NCBI RefSeq assembly: GCF_900166595.1
Contig: NZ_LT745763.1
Location: 348,307 to 412,306 of the forward strand
DNA from: Virgibacillus dokdonensis
GTDB lineage: Bacteria > Bacillota > Bacilli > Bacillales > Amphibacillaceae
DNA: 64,000 nt
Direction of reading: 5' to 3'
The stretch's first letter is position 1. The number at the start of each line of letters is the position of its first letter. The notes under the pieces are model-generated. The model saw only the letters and a list, made by a program, of their open reading frames with translations, searched no databases and had not been told where the DNA came from. Below, one piece after another: positions 16,483-24,842 of this stretch. Both the position numbers and the translations under genes were made by a program.

Positions 16483-18399
16483 TTGAAATCGCATATTCAA
16501 GTACAATTAAAAGATGGAAAAGTAAAAGAATGCACACAAGGTATTACTGTGAAGGAGGTTGCTACATCGATTGGTTCCAGTTTAGGTAAAAGAACAGTTG
16601 GAGCTAAAGTAAATGGAATGATGGTAGATGTTAGCTATGAATTGATGAACGATGCTACCGTTGAATTTTATACGTTGGAAACAAAAGAAGGTGTTGAGGT
16701 ATTACGACACACTACAGCACATGTGCTAGCACAAGCGGTGAAAAGATTGTATCCAAACGTAAAGCTCGGCATTGGACCAGCGATCGAGCACGGTTTTTAT
16801 TATGATTTTAGGTTAGAAGAGACGTGGAACGAAAATAATTTACAACGAATTGAAGCGGAAATGCGCTCGATTATACATGAAAATTTACCAATAGAAAAAG
16901 AAATAATAACTTATGAGGAGGCAATGGATCTATTTACAAAGCGAAATGAACCATTAAAGTTGGAGCTTTTAGAAGATATGAAAGAGCTTGAAGCGCTCAC
17001 CATTTACCGTCAAGGAGAGTTTGTTGATCTTTGCCGTGGTCCTCATCTGCCAAGTACAGGGTATATAAAGGCATTTCAACTATCACATGTTTCTGGAGCA
17101 TACTGGCGTGGTGATAGTAATCAAATGATGCTTCAGCGAATATATGGTTATGCGTTTCCGAAGCAAATTCAATTGAAAGCACATCTTGACTTTTTAGAGG
17201 AGGCTAGGAAACGGGATCATCGTAAATTAGGCAAACAATTACAGTTGTTTATGTTTTCCGATGAAGCGCCTGGGATGCCATTTTATTTACCTAAGGGACA
17301 AATCATTCGCAATGAATTAGAAAAATTTTCTCGAGAGGTGCAGTCACAAGCGAATTATGATGAGGTACGGACACCATTAATGATGAACCAGCGTTTGTGG
17401 GAACAGTCTGGACACTGGGATCATTATCATGAAAATATGTATTTTACGGAAGTGGATAAGACAAAGTTTGCGATGAAGCCAATGAATTGTCCTGGCCATA
17501 TGTTAATGTACAAGAATAATCTATATTCTTATCGAGACTTACCAATACGGATTTCCGAATTTGGTCAAGTACATCGTCATGAATACAGTGGAGCTTTAAA
17601 TGGGATGCTTCGGGTTCGTACTTTCTGTCAAGATGATGCGCATATTTTTGTTAGAAAAGACCAAATAGAAGCGGAAATTGCGCAAGTGTTTCAGTTGATT
17701 GATCAGGTTTATCAAACATTTGGTTTCACATATGATGTCGAGCTTTCTACCCGTCCAGAAAAGTCAATGGGAGAGGATCATCTATGGCAGTCTTCTGAAC
17801 AAGCATTGCAAAATGTATTACAAGAATTAGAGGCTCCTTATCAGTTAAATGAGGGGGATGGCGCATTTTACGGACCTAAAATTGATTTTCATATTAAAGA
17901 TGCACTTGGTCGCAGTCATCAATGTGCGACAATCCAACTCGATTTTCAAATGCCAGAGAACTTTGATCTATCCTATATTGATGAACGTAACGAAAAAGTA
18001 CGTCCTGTTGTGATCCATCGTGCTATTTATGGTTCCCTCGATCGCTTTTTTGGCATTTTAGTGGAACATTTTGCGGGGGTGTTTCCAGTCTGGTTAGCGC
18101 TAGTTCAAGTGCAAATTATTCCTGTTTCCAAAGTGCATGAAGCCTATTGCAAGTCAGTAGCCATCAAATTGAAGCAACAGGGTATTAGAGTAGAGATAGA
18201 TAATCGGGATGAAAAATTAGGATATAAAATAAGAGAAGCACAAATGCAAAAGGTGCCATATACGCTTGTGTTAGGCGATGATGAAGTAGAAAAAGGAAGT
18301 GTAAACATTCGAAAGTATGGCAGTAAAGCTTCTGAAAGTGAACCGTTAGCTCGCTTTTTAGCTCGGATTAAACAACAGGTGGAGAAGAGATCGTTATAG
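16483..18399 (+). CDS. thrS: Threonyl-tRNA synthetase (ThrZ-like)
   Basis: This 638-aa class II synthetase charges tRNA-Thr. Order: TGS domain (about 1-65), editing/SAD domain starting LRHTTAHVLAQAVKRLYP with its H-x3-H motif, catalytic core with motif 2 region GQVHRHEYSGALNGMLRVR and MKPMNCPGHML, and anticodon-binding domain from VQIIPVSKVH to the end. Start TTG 16483 is favoured by AAGGAGGT (16468-16475); an in-frame upstream ATG at 16453 lacks one. From memory, the sequence looks closer to Bacillus ThrZ (the inducible second enzyme) than to ThrS. It is controlled by the T-box upstream. Confidence 0.95.
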   Translation: MKSHIQVQLKDGKVKECTQGITVKEVATSIGSSLGKRTVGAKVNGMMVDVSYELMNDATVEFYTLETKEGVEVLRHTTAHVLAQAVKRLYPNVKLGIGPAIEHGFYYDFRLEETWNENNLQRIEAEMRSIIHENLPIEKEIITYEEAMDLFTKRNEPLKLELLEDMKELEALTIYRQGEFVDLCRGPHLPSTGYIKAFQLSHVSGAYWRGDSNQMMLQRIYGYAFPKQIQLKAHLDFLEEARKRDHRKLGKQLQLFMFSDEAPGMPFYLPKGQIIRNELEKFSREVQSQANYDEVRTPLMMNQRLWEQSGHWDHYHENMYFTEVDKTKFAMKPMNCPGHMLMYKNNLYSYRDLPIRISEFGQVHRHEYSGALNGMLRVRTFCQDDAHIFVRKDQIEAEIAQVFQLIDQVYQTFGFTYDVELSTRPEKSMGEDHLWQSSEQALQNVLQELEAPYQLNEGDGAFYGPKIDFHIKDALGRSHQCATIQLDFQMPENFDLSYIDERNEKVRPVVIHRAIYGSLDRFFGILVEHFAGVFPVWLALVQVQIIPVSKVHEAYCKSVAIKLKQQGIRVEIDNRDEKLGYKIREAQMQKVPYTLVLGDDEVEKGSVNIRKYGSKASESEPLARFLARIKQQVEKRSL

Positions 18400-18430
18400 T
18401 GAAAATTTAATGCTGAAAGGCTACGCTTTA

Positions 18431-18527
18431 TTTGCACTATAGGAAAGTATAAAAGTTTAAAGGTTTATAGTATAAGAAAAACTACGCCTTTCGCCATAAG
18501 ACTTGGCGACAAGCCAAGATTTTCTAA
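18431..18527 (+). repeat. Dispersed repeat family A, reference copy
   Basis: This 97-bp element is the best copy for describing the family. It begins TTTGCACTATAGGAAAGTAT, continues with a GTTTAAAGGTTTATAGTATAAG segment split here for length, and ends ACTTGGCGACAAGCCAAG with TTTTCTAA. In most copies AGAAAAACT in the middle pairs with AGTTTTTCT at the right end, and inside that CTTGGC pairs with GCCAAG, so transcripts fold into a stem. There is no coding capacity. About 20 copies occur in the window in both orientations. Confidence 0.9.
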
Positions 18528-18533
18528 AAAGAT

Positions 18534-18794
18534 AAGAAAGTATAAAATTTGATGCTATGACGTAACCAAACAACCGAACGGGCTCCGTCCGGCTTCAGCG
18601 CCCAGCAACTAAGCGACTTCACTCCATTGCCCTAAGATAAGTCATCATCGGTTCGTTCTAAATAGGAAGGCCGACTAAAGACGGGCTTGCCGGAGGGCGC
18701 CGGCATACTCCTGTTGCAGGAGCATGATTCCTAAAACTTTCGTTGATTCGCTCCACTTGCTACGTTGCTAACCGGGCGCCCCGAGCCTTTGTTC
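18534..18794 (+). repeat. Dispersed repeat family B, copy 2
   Basis: This full-length copy of about 260 bp runs from AAGAAAGTATAAAATTT through GTCCGGCTTCAGCGCCCAGC, CATCATCGGTTCG, CCGGAGGGCGCCGGCAT and CTTGCTACGTTGCTAACCGG to GAGCCTTTGTTC. It follows a family A copy directly; the two share the stretch GAAAGTATAAAA. Confidence 0.85.
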
Positions 18795-18916
18795 TTTTTG
18801 AATCCATGATTCCGCATGTTCCCAGCATACGTTGACCTAGAGTTCAAAAAAAGAAAAACGAGCAACGGTCTGTAAGTAGAAAAAACCGTAACTGTAACCG
18901 AAGAAAATAACAAAAG

Positions 18917-18949
18917 AAACGAGCAGTTTTTACAAATAACTGCTCGTTT
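18917..18949 (-). terminator. Terminator of the PspA/aminopropyltransferase operon
   Basis: AAACGAGCAGTT pairs with AACTGCTCGTTT; on the minus strand it is followed by CTTTTG. It overlaps the end of the minus-strand gene region. Confidence 0.75.
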
Positions 18950-18950
18950 G

Positions 18951-20501
18951 TTAATAATTTTGCCATGCTTTTTCATATTTTTCGATGAGGGTAGGGCGGA
19001 TTAATGTATTAACGTCTAACGAAATGTTATTTCCTTTTTCATCAACGATCTGTGCATCAATATCTTTCCCAAATGTAGTTAAACTAGCGAGAACATCAGA
19101 AGTTAGAAAATTCGTATCGACAGGAATTTCTACTTCATCAATTGTGAATTTTTCTCTTTTTGCTAGGACAAACCCCCAATCACCGAAGCTAGGAACGTCG
19201 ACATGGAGATTGTCTGTGTACAGATCAGCTGCTTGGATCGTTTTGTCAATCGACCAATACACTTCCGTTGCAAAGGTTGGGCTAGTCGCTTGCACCATAA
19301 TCGCTCCACCTGGCCGTAAATGATTGCGAAGCAGCTGATAAAATTCAAGGGTGTACAACTTATTGAGCGATTCATTGTTTGGATCAGGCATATCGACAAG
19401 AATGACATCGTACAAATCCTTATGCTCTTGCAAGTATCTAAAAGCATCAGCGTTAACGGTTTGCACACGATCGTCGGCAAACGCGTTATCGTTCAGTTCG
19501 GTTATTTCATGGTTCTCTTTGCCAAGCTTTGTTACACTAGGATCGAGGTCGACAAGTGTCATCGATTTGACAGCGTCGTATTTTTGAATCTCGCGTAAAG
19601 CAAGTCCATCTCCTCCGCCTAAAACGAGGACATTGTCATTCGATGAAGCTGTTGCCATCGTTGGATGCACAAGTACTTCATGGTAACGATATTCGTCTTC
19701 TGAGCTGAATTGCAATTGTCCATCAAGAAATAATCGTAAATCTCCTTGTTCTTTCGTTAAAATAACTTGCTGGTAGCTACTTTGCTCGTTATATATAATA
19801 GGATCATTGTATAGCTTTTGTTCAAATAAGAAAGCTGTTTTTTCGCCAAATAATACGCCCATAACTAAAACGAGGAAAATGCATATTCCCGCAATAAAAT
19901 GACGCTTAAATGTTTTTATTTCTGCTTTAAAATAGACTAAAATCCATAAAGCAACGATGACATTAATGAGCGCTACAATAAAGGCTGTTTTCACAAGTCC
20001 AAATTGTGGTCTAAATAAGTAGACAAACAATAAGCCTCCGATTAAACCACCGGCATAGTCAGAGAAAAGGACACGTGCCGTACTCTTTTGTAGTGTAACG
20101 CCAATGTCGTTTGCTTTGCGAATTAAAATAGGAAGTTCGACTCCCGTTAATGCACCAACAACTAATGTAATAAAGTAGAGAAAGAAAGCGTCCATTCCTG
20201 AGCTTAAGAATGCAGTAACGCCAAATAAGATAAAAGTGGAGAACCCACCGATAATGCCAATGGTATATTCAATCCATACAAACGAGAGGACTAAGTTTTT
20301 GGTGACACGTTCACTAAGGGAGGCACCAATACCCATTCCAGTTAAGAACAAGGAAATGGTTAGCGTATATTGTTTTACGCCATCACCTAAAAGATAGGAA
20401 CCTGCCGCCCCGAATAAAACTTCAAAAATAATGCCGCATATGGATACGATACCAGATGCCCAATAGATTGCTTTGCTTTGTTTTATGCTTAACTGATTCA
20501 C
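18951..20501 (-). CDS. Membrane-anchored spermidine synthase-like protein
   Basis: This 516-aa protein has two parts. Residues 1-210 form about six or seven membrane helices. Residues 230-500 form an aminopropyltransferase (SpeE-like) Rossmann domain with VLVLGGGDGLALREI (SAM-type motif), TLVDLDPSV, and DVILVDMPDPNNESLNKLYT. Whether it makes polyamine is uncertain; such membrane-fused SpeE relatives occur with DUF350 and PspA genes. GTG at 20501 follows GAGGAGACTTACC. It is last in the minus-strand PspA operon, 170 bp after DUF350, with a hairpin in the gap. Confidence 0.88.
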   Translation of the reverse strand: MNQLSIKQSKAIYWASGIVSICGIIFEVLFGAAGSYLLGDGVKQYTLTISLFLTGMGIGASLSERVTKNLVLSFVWIEYTIGIIGGFSTFILFGVTAFLSSGMDAFFLYFITLVVGALTGVELPILIRKANDIGVTLQKSTARVLFSDYAGGLIGGLLFVYLFRPQFGLVKTAFIVALINVIVALWILVYFKAEIKTFKRHFIAGICIFLVLVMGVLFGEKTAFLFEQKLYNDPIIYNEQSSYQQVILTKEQGDLRLFLDGQLQFSSEDEYRYHEVLVHPTMATASSNDNVLVLGGGDGLALREIQKYDAVKSMTLVDLDPSVTKLGKENHEITELNDNAFADDRVQTVNADAFRYLQEHKDLYDVILVDMPDPNNESLNKLYTLEFYQLLRNHLRPGGAIMVQATSPTFATEVYWSIDKTIQAADLYTDNLHVDVPSFGDWGFVLAKREKFTIDEVEIPVDTNFLTSDVLASLTTFGKDIDAQIVDEKGNNISLDVNTLIRPTLIEKYEKAWQNY

Positions 20502-20575
20502 GGTAAGTCTCCTCGTATTAACAACTTTTTACTCATATCAAATGAAATCGTCTTTTCTTAGTTTAAAAGAAAAGG

Positions 20576-20601
20576 CAATCGACTAAAAGGAGTCGATTGC
20601 A
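20576..20601 (-). terminator. Hairpin between DUF350 gene and aminopropyltransferase gene
   Basis: GCAATCGACT pairs with AGTCGATTGC (minus orientation), followed by CTTTTCTTTT. It could end part of the operon transcripts before the last gene. Confidence 0.6.
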
Positions 20602-20671
20602 ACGAAAAATACGCAACTTGATATTAAAAAATCAATAGCAAGTCAGCCTTCTATAAAGAGTGCTACATATC

Positions 20672-21067
20672 TTATGTAATCGATGCGCCAATTACAAATC
20701 CAAGACCGATGGAAACAGACATGCTAATAATTCCTACCGCAATATTTCCCTTTTGTAGCTGTTCTTCCACAGAGAATGTACGTGTAAATAATTGAAATAA
20801 TAAGTACGCAATCATTTGCAAGACGATCCCGACAGCGCCCCAAATCAATGTTTCAACAACATCGGCGCTGTTATAAATGGAGAATGCTAGCACAATACAA
20901 ATCCCGACAATCTTACCACCGATGGATAAAGCAACGGCATGATTTCCTTTTAGAACCTCATCCCAGTCTTTATATTTTTGTGTAAGTAATTCAAAAATAA
21001 CTAAGCCAACAAGAACAATGGCAATGGAAACGAAAAAGTATATTAACGTAGATACAAATGGCTCCAT
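20672..21067 (-). CDS. DUF350 (YjfL-like) membrane protein
   Basis: The 131-aa protein has four hydrophobic segments and the DUF350 features GNHAVALSIGGKIVGICIVL and GNIAVGIISMSVSIGLGF, the duplicated GN-A-A/G motif of the family. It sits in the membrane next to PspA-type proteins; mechanism unknown. ATG at 21067 is preferred because AAAGAAAGG is 9 bp upstream; an in-frame ATG at 21076 would sit directly on that site. It is separated from the lipoprotein gene upstream by about 310 bp that hold a family A repeat. Confidence 0.85.
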   Translation of the reverse strand: MEPFVSTLIYFFVSIAIVLVGLVIFELLTQKYKDWDEVLKGNHAVALSIGGKIVGICIVLAFSIYNSADVVETLIWGAVGIVLQMIAYLLFQLFTRTFSVEEQLQKGNIAVGIISMSVSIGLGFVIGASIT

Positions 21068-21243
21068 GATGTTCATCCTTTCTTTACTTATACTCTCCTG
21101 AGAGTATAAAGTTTTATAGTTTTATAAGAAAACGTGTTTCTTTCTAGGCTTTATTCTAATGGTAGTAAAGTGGAAAGTAATAGAGCGTTAAAATGAATAG
21201 TGTTTAAAACATGAGTTGTTTTAAAAGCCGTCATCGTACTTTC

Positions 21244-21340
21244 ATTGTACTATAGGAAAGTATAAACGTTTTAAGGGTTATAGTATAAGAAAAACTATGC
21301 CATTCGCCATAAGACTTGGCGACAAGCCAAGTTTTTCTAA
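21244..21340 (+). repeat. Dispersed repeat family A inside the PspA operon
   Basis: This near-complete copy runs from ATTGTACTATAGGAAAGTAT to GGCGACAAGCCAAGTTTTTC. It lies in the 310-bp gap between the DUF4247 and DUF350 genes; nothing else is seen there. Confidence 0.85.
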
Positions 21341-21377
21341 TGTGCGGTAGGCTAGATGCTGTCATATAGCGCATTGT

Positions 21378-21977
21378 TTACTTACCAGCACCTGGACCTC
21401 CGCCACGAACCGATGAAGAGCGAATGGATTTAGAGTCACTTGATTTTTTGTAGGAACCGCCAGAGGAATGGTAGCCACCATAACAGTCTCCGGAATTTTT
21501 ACATTTGCTTTGGCGTTTCTTTCCCCAATCATCAACGTCTAAAACTTCATCCAATAACCAAAGGGCAAAAAGCCCATTAAAAAAGCTTGGATTGTAATTA
21601 TCCCGTACAAATTGCTGTTCTGCAATTTCAACAGTAGAATTATCTGGATCTTCTTCGTCTTCTGTGACGATGACAAACAAGTTATTGTATATAAGTGCTT
21701 GTTTGTTATCGCTTCTTTCACTTACCTTTTCAGGTTCTTCATGCTCCCGTAGTTCGTCAACGACATGATCTATGTCTTGGTTTTCAGCTATGTATATTTC
21801 CGATATGTCAGAGGAGTCCTCTTGGCTTGCTATGACATCTTGAAAGGTATAATTTTCATCAATAAATGCTGCAATATCATGCTCAAATAACGTTCCCTCG
21901 GAAGTACTAGCTTGGCTGCCACATGCAGCTAAGAAGAGCAGTGAAGATAGCAAGATAAAGAAAAGTGATCGTTTCAT
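21378..21977 (-). CDS. DUF4247-type lipoprotein
   Basis: This 199-aa protein has a lipoprotein signal peptide (MKRSLFFILLSSLLFLAACG; lipobox LAAC, Cys at about 19). An extracellular domain carries NNLFVIVTEDEEDPDNSTVE and FVRDNYNPSFFNGLFALWLL, and the tail is Ser/Gly/Arg-rich and ends RGGGPGAGK. The layout fits DUF4247; its role is unknown. ATG at 21977 is chosen because GAAGGTGAG lies about 4 bp upstream; longer in-frame starts lack a signal peptide at the very N-terminus. It is third in the PspA operon on the minus strand. Confidence 0.85.
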   Translation of the reverse strand: MKRSLFFILLSSLLFLAACGSQASTSEGTLFEHDIAAFIDENYTFQDVIASQEDSSDISEIYIAENQDIDHVVDELREHEEPEKVSERSDNKQALIYNNLFVIVTEDEEDPDNSTVEIAEQQFVRDNYNPSFFNGLFALWLLDEVLDVDDWGKKRQSKCKNSGDCYGGYHSSGGSYKKSSDSKSIRSSSVRGGGPGAGK

Positions 21978-22116
21978 ATTCTCACCTTCTTCTTTTGAGA
22001 ATCTAAGTAAGGAATGGCGCTCAACAAGCACTGTCCCTGAGCGCCTATCTTATCTTATTCGTTCCTGTTATATAGAATGTGTGTGAATGTAAATGTTACC
22101 TTATTTCTTTCACCAA

Positions 22117-22785
22117 TTATTCTTTGTTAAGCTTTTTCTTAAGGGCAGCTAGTTCATCATCAACGTCGCTTTTCTCTAACTCTTCAAACTCGTCGTCAAG
22201 GCTACGACTGGAGCTTTGCATATCTTCGCTTGTTTCTGCTTCCGCTTCGAATTTTAGAACTTTCTCTTCCATACGCTCAAAGCCTTGTTTGGATTCGTCA
22301 CTACCAATACCTGATAACGTACGATTCATTTTTGTTCTTGTTTTTGCCGATTCAGCACGTGCTTTCAAGGAATCTTTTTTCAATTTCATTTCTTGATATT
22401 CAGCTTTCATTTCATCTAGCTTCTGACGTAATGTAGTAGAATCTTGTTTCGCACGTTCGTATGATTCTTTTAAGGAATCAGCTGTTTGTTGATGCAGTTT
22501 TTTATCTTCTAGCGCGCGTTTAGCAAGGTCGTCATTCCCTGCTTCAACAGCTTTCATCGCTTGGTCTTCACGTTTTTCTACCATTTTCTTCGCATCTTCA
22601 TATTTTCGCTGCATCATTTTTTCATTCGCAATTTGTTTCGCAACGGCTGATTCAGCCTCGCGAATATCTTCTTCCATATCGCGCATAAATTGATCCAGCA
22701 TCTTAACAGGATCTTCGGCTTTATCCAAAGCTGCATTCAATTCAGACTCTACAACAGTTTTCATACGTTTAAAAAATTTAAACAT
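22117..22785 (-). CDS. pspA: PspA/IM30 family membrane-stress protein
   Basis: This 222-aa protein is almost entirely coiled coil. It starts MFKFFKRMKTVVESELNAAL, has the PspA helix KAEDPVKMLDQFMRDMEEDI near residues 25-45, and ends with a charged helix. PspA proteins form ESCRT-III-like scaffolds on the inner face of the membrane under envelope stress. ATG follows AATGGAGGAATG. It is the second gene of an operon beginning with the DUF4178 gene; a sigma-W-type promoter precedes that gene, as for Bacillus subtilis pspA. Confidence 0.93.
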   Translation of the reverse strand: MFKFFKRMKTVVESELNAALDKAEDPVKMLDQFMRDMEEDIREAESAVAKQIANEKMMQRKYEDAKKMVEKREDQAMKAVEAGNDDLAKRALEDKKLHQQTADSLKESYERAKQDSTTLRQKLDEMKAEYQEMKLKKDSLKARAESAKTRTKMNRTLSGIGSDESKQGFERMEEKVLKFEAEAETSEDMQSSSRSLDDEFEELEKSDVDDELAALKKKLNKE

Positions 22786-22818
22786 ACTTCATTCCTCCAT
22801 TTATTTAATAATATTTTA

Positions 22819-23328
22819 TTAACTACTAGCAATAATTTTTAACTCATACTCTTCAATTTCATACCCAATGCTTGCCTCAATTTCATTGCCCCATTTTTCT
22901 AAAGAAAGTGACTTTTCGTCGGAGTCATCATAGAAATCGTAATATTCACAAGTTAATCCAGTTAAGTTCTCACTACGACCAATTCCTACTACGCGAGCTT
23001 TTCCTGATTCATCCAAGTAAAACGTAGTCCCTTCGTAGGGGATTTCTTTAGGGATTGGTTCTTGAACGGGGAGTTTAATTTTTTCGTATATACCAAGATT
23101 CAATTCGTCATCCATTTCTACACTTAACCACAATGTTTTATCCGTACCTTGTAATTGATAGGCAAACCACTTGAAACCATGGTCATCGTAGCTGATTTTC
23201 CCTACAACTGTATAGTCTTCTAAGTCAAATGTAACAATATCATTTATTTGCAAATTAAACATATTTCTTTGCTCAACAGGTTTATCTGTTTCTTTTTTAT
23301 TACCGAATAAACGCCCAAATATACTCAT
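22819..23328 (-). CDS. DUF4178 domain protein
   Basis: This 169-aa soluble protein is predicted all-beta. Features: LQINDIVTFDLEDYTVVGKI near residue 25, WFAYQLQG and KTLWLSVEMDDELNLGIYEK, and VGIGRSENLTGLTCEYYDFY, as in DUF4178 proteins that accompany PspA. The molecular function is unknown. ATG at 23328 follows TTGAGGTGAGCAC. It is first in the operon DUF4178-pspA-DUF4247-DUF350-aminopropyltransferase, 33 bp before pspA, directly behind a sigma-W-type promoter. Confidence 0.85.
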   Translation of the reverse strand: MSIFGRLFGNKKETDKPVEQRNMFNLQINDIVTFDLEDYTVVGKISYDDHGFKWFAYQLQGTDKTLWLSVEMDDELNLGIYEKIKLPVQEPIPKEIPYEGTTFYLDESGKARVVGIGRSENLTGLTCEYYDFYDDSDEKSLSLEKWGNEIEASIGYEIEEYELKIIASS

Positions 23329-23370
23329 GTGCTCACCTCAACTTTTCTTAGCGTATCTTCATTATACTAG

Positions 23371-23396
23371 TACGAATAAAAAATGTATAAGTTTCA
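23371..23396 (-). promoter_or_regulatory. Sigma-W (ECF) type promoter of the PspA operon
   Basis: On the minus strand TGAAAC (23396-23391) is followed after exactly 16 bp by CGTA (23374-23371). This matches the sigma-W consensus TGAAAC-N16-CGTA. It lies about 43 bp upstream of the DUF4178 start. Sigma-W controls pspA in B. subtilis in response to envelope stress; the assignment here is by pattern. Confidence 0.8.
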
Positions 23397-23633
23397 CGTT
23401 TAAAAAAATTATTTAATTTTTTTTAAGCTACGTGTTGTAAATTAAAAACAGCACCGATAAGTATATGGGAACAAAGTGTAGTTGCTGTCTGTTGAATTCT
23501 ATTAGGAACATAGTAAAGTTATGATAAAATAACCTATAGTAAAGAGATATATGGTCTACGATGAGTGTCAATAAATTAATATGAAAGTTAAAAAAATAAT
23601 GAAGGAAAAACATCATATAGGAGGTGACTGCAG

Positions 23634-24278
23634 TTGAAACCCAAACAACGCCTTATTCAAAAGCCAGACTTACCAGAAGAACTATTAATAAGGAGCTTGA
23701 ACGAACTTACTGACAATAGCTTTATTGAAATGGCTAAATATGATCATACTTCTAGCTCATTTACTGCATCACATGTGGGATTTGAGGATGTTTTTTTTAC
23801 AAATGTAAACATGTCACAATCGAAATTCCCTTTTTCATCTTGGACGAATGTGCTTTTTGATACATGTGATTTGTCGCAATTAGATTTTCAAGGGGCTCGT
23901 TTTCGTCGTGTTGAATTTCGCAATTGCAAATTAGCTGGTGTGAATTTTAGTCAAACAGATATGCAAGATGTACGATTTATAGCATGTGAAGCACCTTATA
24001 CGTTGTTTGGAAATGCTATTTTACGTGATGGTGAACTAGTAGACTGCCTTTTAAAAGGCAGTCAGTTTATCGATACGAAACTTGACTATGCACAGTTAGA
24101 CAATGTTGTGTTGGATGATGTGTCGTTTGATTTTACTTCTTTAAAAGGAATGGATCTTCGTAGTTGCTCCTTTACAAACATTCATTTATCGGAAAAGGAA
24201 TTACGTGGGGCGATCATATCCCCAGAGCAAGCCATCTCTTTTATTCATTTATTCGGCGTGACGGTCAAGCAAACATAA
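23634..24278 (+). CDS. Pentapeptide-repeat protein
   Basis: This 214-aa protein has semi-regular A(D/N)LXX-type repeats from about residue 45 to 185, for example CDLSQLDFQGARFRRVEF, CKLAGVNFSQTDMQDVRF and LDYAQLDNVVLDDVSFDF, giving a right-handed beta-helix. The layout resembles small Bacillus pentapeptide proteins (YjbI/Qnr-like shape), but no function can be assigned. The start is TTG at 23634 with ATAGGAGGTGACT upstream. It is followed 22 bp later by the CHY zinc finger gene, probably one operon. No promoter was assigned in the 305-bp gap upstream beyond the divergent sigma-W site. Confidence 0.88.
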   Translation: MKPKQRLIQKPDLPEELLIRSLNELTDNSFIEMAKYDHTSSSFTASHVGFEDVFFTNVNMSQSKFPFSSWTNVLFDTCDLSQLDFQGARFRRVEFRNCKLAGVNFSQTDMQDVRFIACEAPYTLFGNAILRDGELVDCLLKGSQFIDTKLDYAQLDNVVLDDVSFDFTSLKGMDLRSCSFTNIHLSEKELRGAIISPEQAISFIHLFGVTVKQT

Positions 24279-24300
24279 TTTGGTGGGAGGGGAAGATCGT

Positions 24301-24612
24301 ATGTTACCTGTTTTTGGACAAGTTGTAGATGAAGAAACGCGATGTGTGCATTATCATTCAAACAAAGATGTTATTGCGATCAAATTTAAGTGTTGTCAGA
24401 AATATTATCCTTGCTATAAATGCCATCTAGAAGCGGAAAATCATGAAATAAAAGTATGGCCCAAACATCAATTTGATCACAATGCTATCTTATGCGGCGT
24501 TTGCAAAACAGAATTTACCATAGAGCAATATTTACAGATGAATCAATGCAAAAATTGTGGCTCGTTATTTAATGAAGGTTGCAGCTTACATCATCATTTG
24601 TATTTTGCTTAG
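24301..24612 (+). CDS. CHY zinc finger protein
   Basis: The 103-aa protein carries the CHY zinc-finger pattern: RCVHYHS near residue 14, CCQKYYPCYKCH near 32-43, CGVCKTEF and CKNCGSLFNEGC further on, and HHH near the C-terminus, enough Cys/His for about three zinc ions. ATG at 24301 is preferred because GGGAGGGGAAG precedes it; an in-frame codon at 24280 would add seven residues. It follows the pentapeptide gene closely. Role unknown. A decayed family A fragment lies downstream near 24727-24765. Confidence 0.85.
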   Translation: MLPVFGQVVDEETRCVHYHSNKDVIAIKFKCCQKYYPCYKCHLEAENHEIKVWPKHQFDHNAILCGVCKTEFTIEQYLQMNQCKNCGSLFNEGCSLHHHLYFA

Positions 24613-24842
24613 AATTTCTTTGCTACGATGCGATTTTTGTGTAATACTTCTAGAAAAAATGGCTCAACTATTTGTGTTAAAGCATTACGATTAAAAGCAC
24701 TTGCAGGTGGATTATTTATTCTTCACCATAAGAGACTTGGCCAAGCCTACCTAACGTATTATGCTTTTGATTAGTGTAAACGAAAGAAGAAGCAATGACC
24801 TTTGAAAAGTTGAAATTCTCCACAAGAGTAACTTGCACATAA

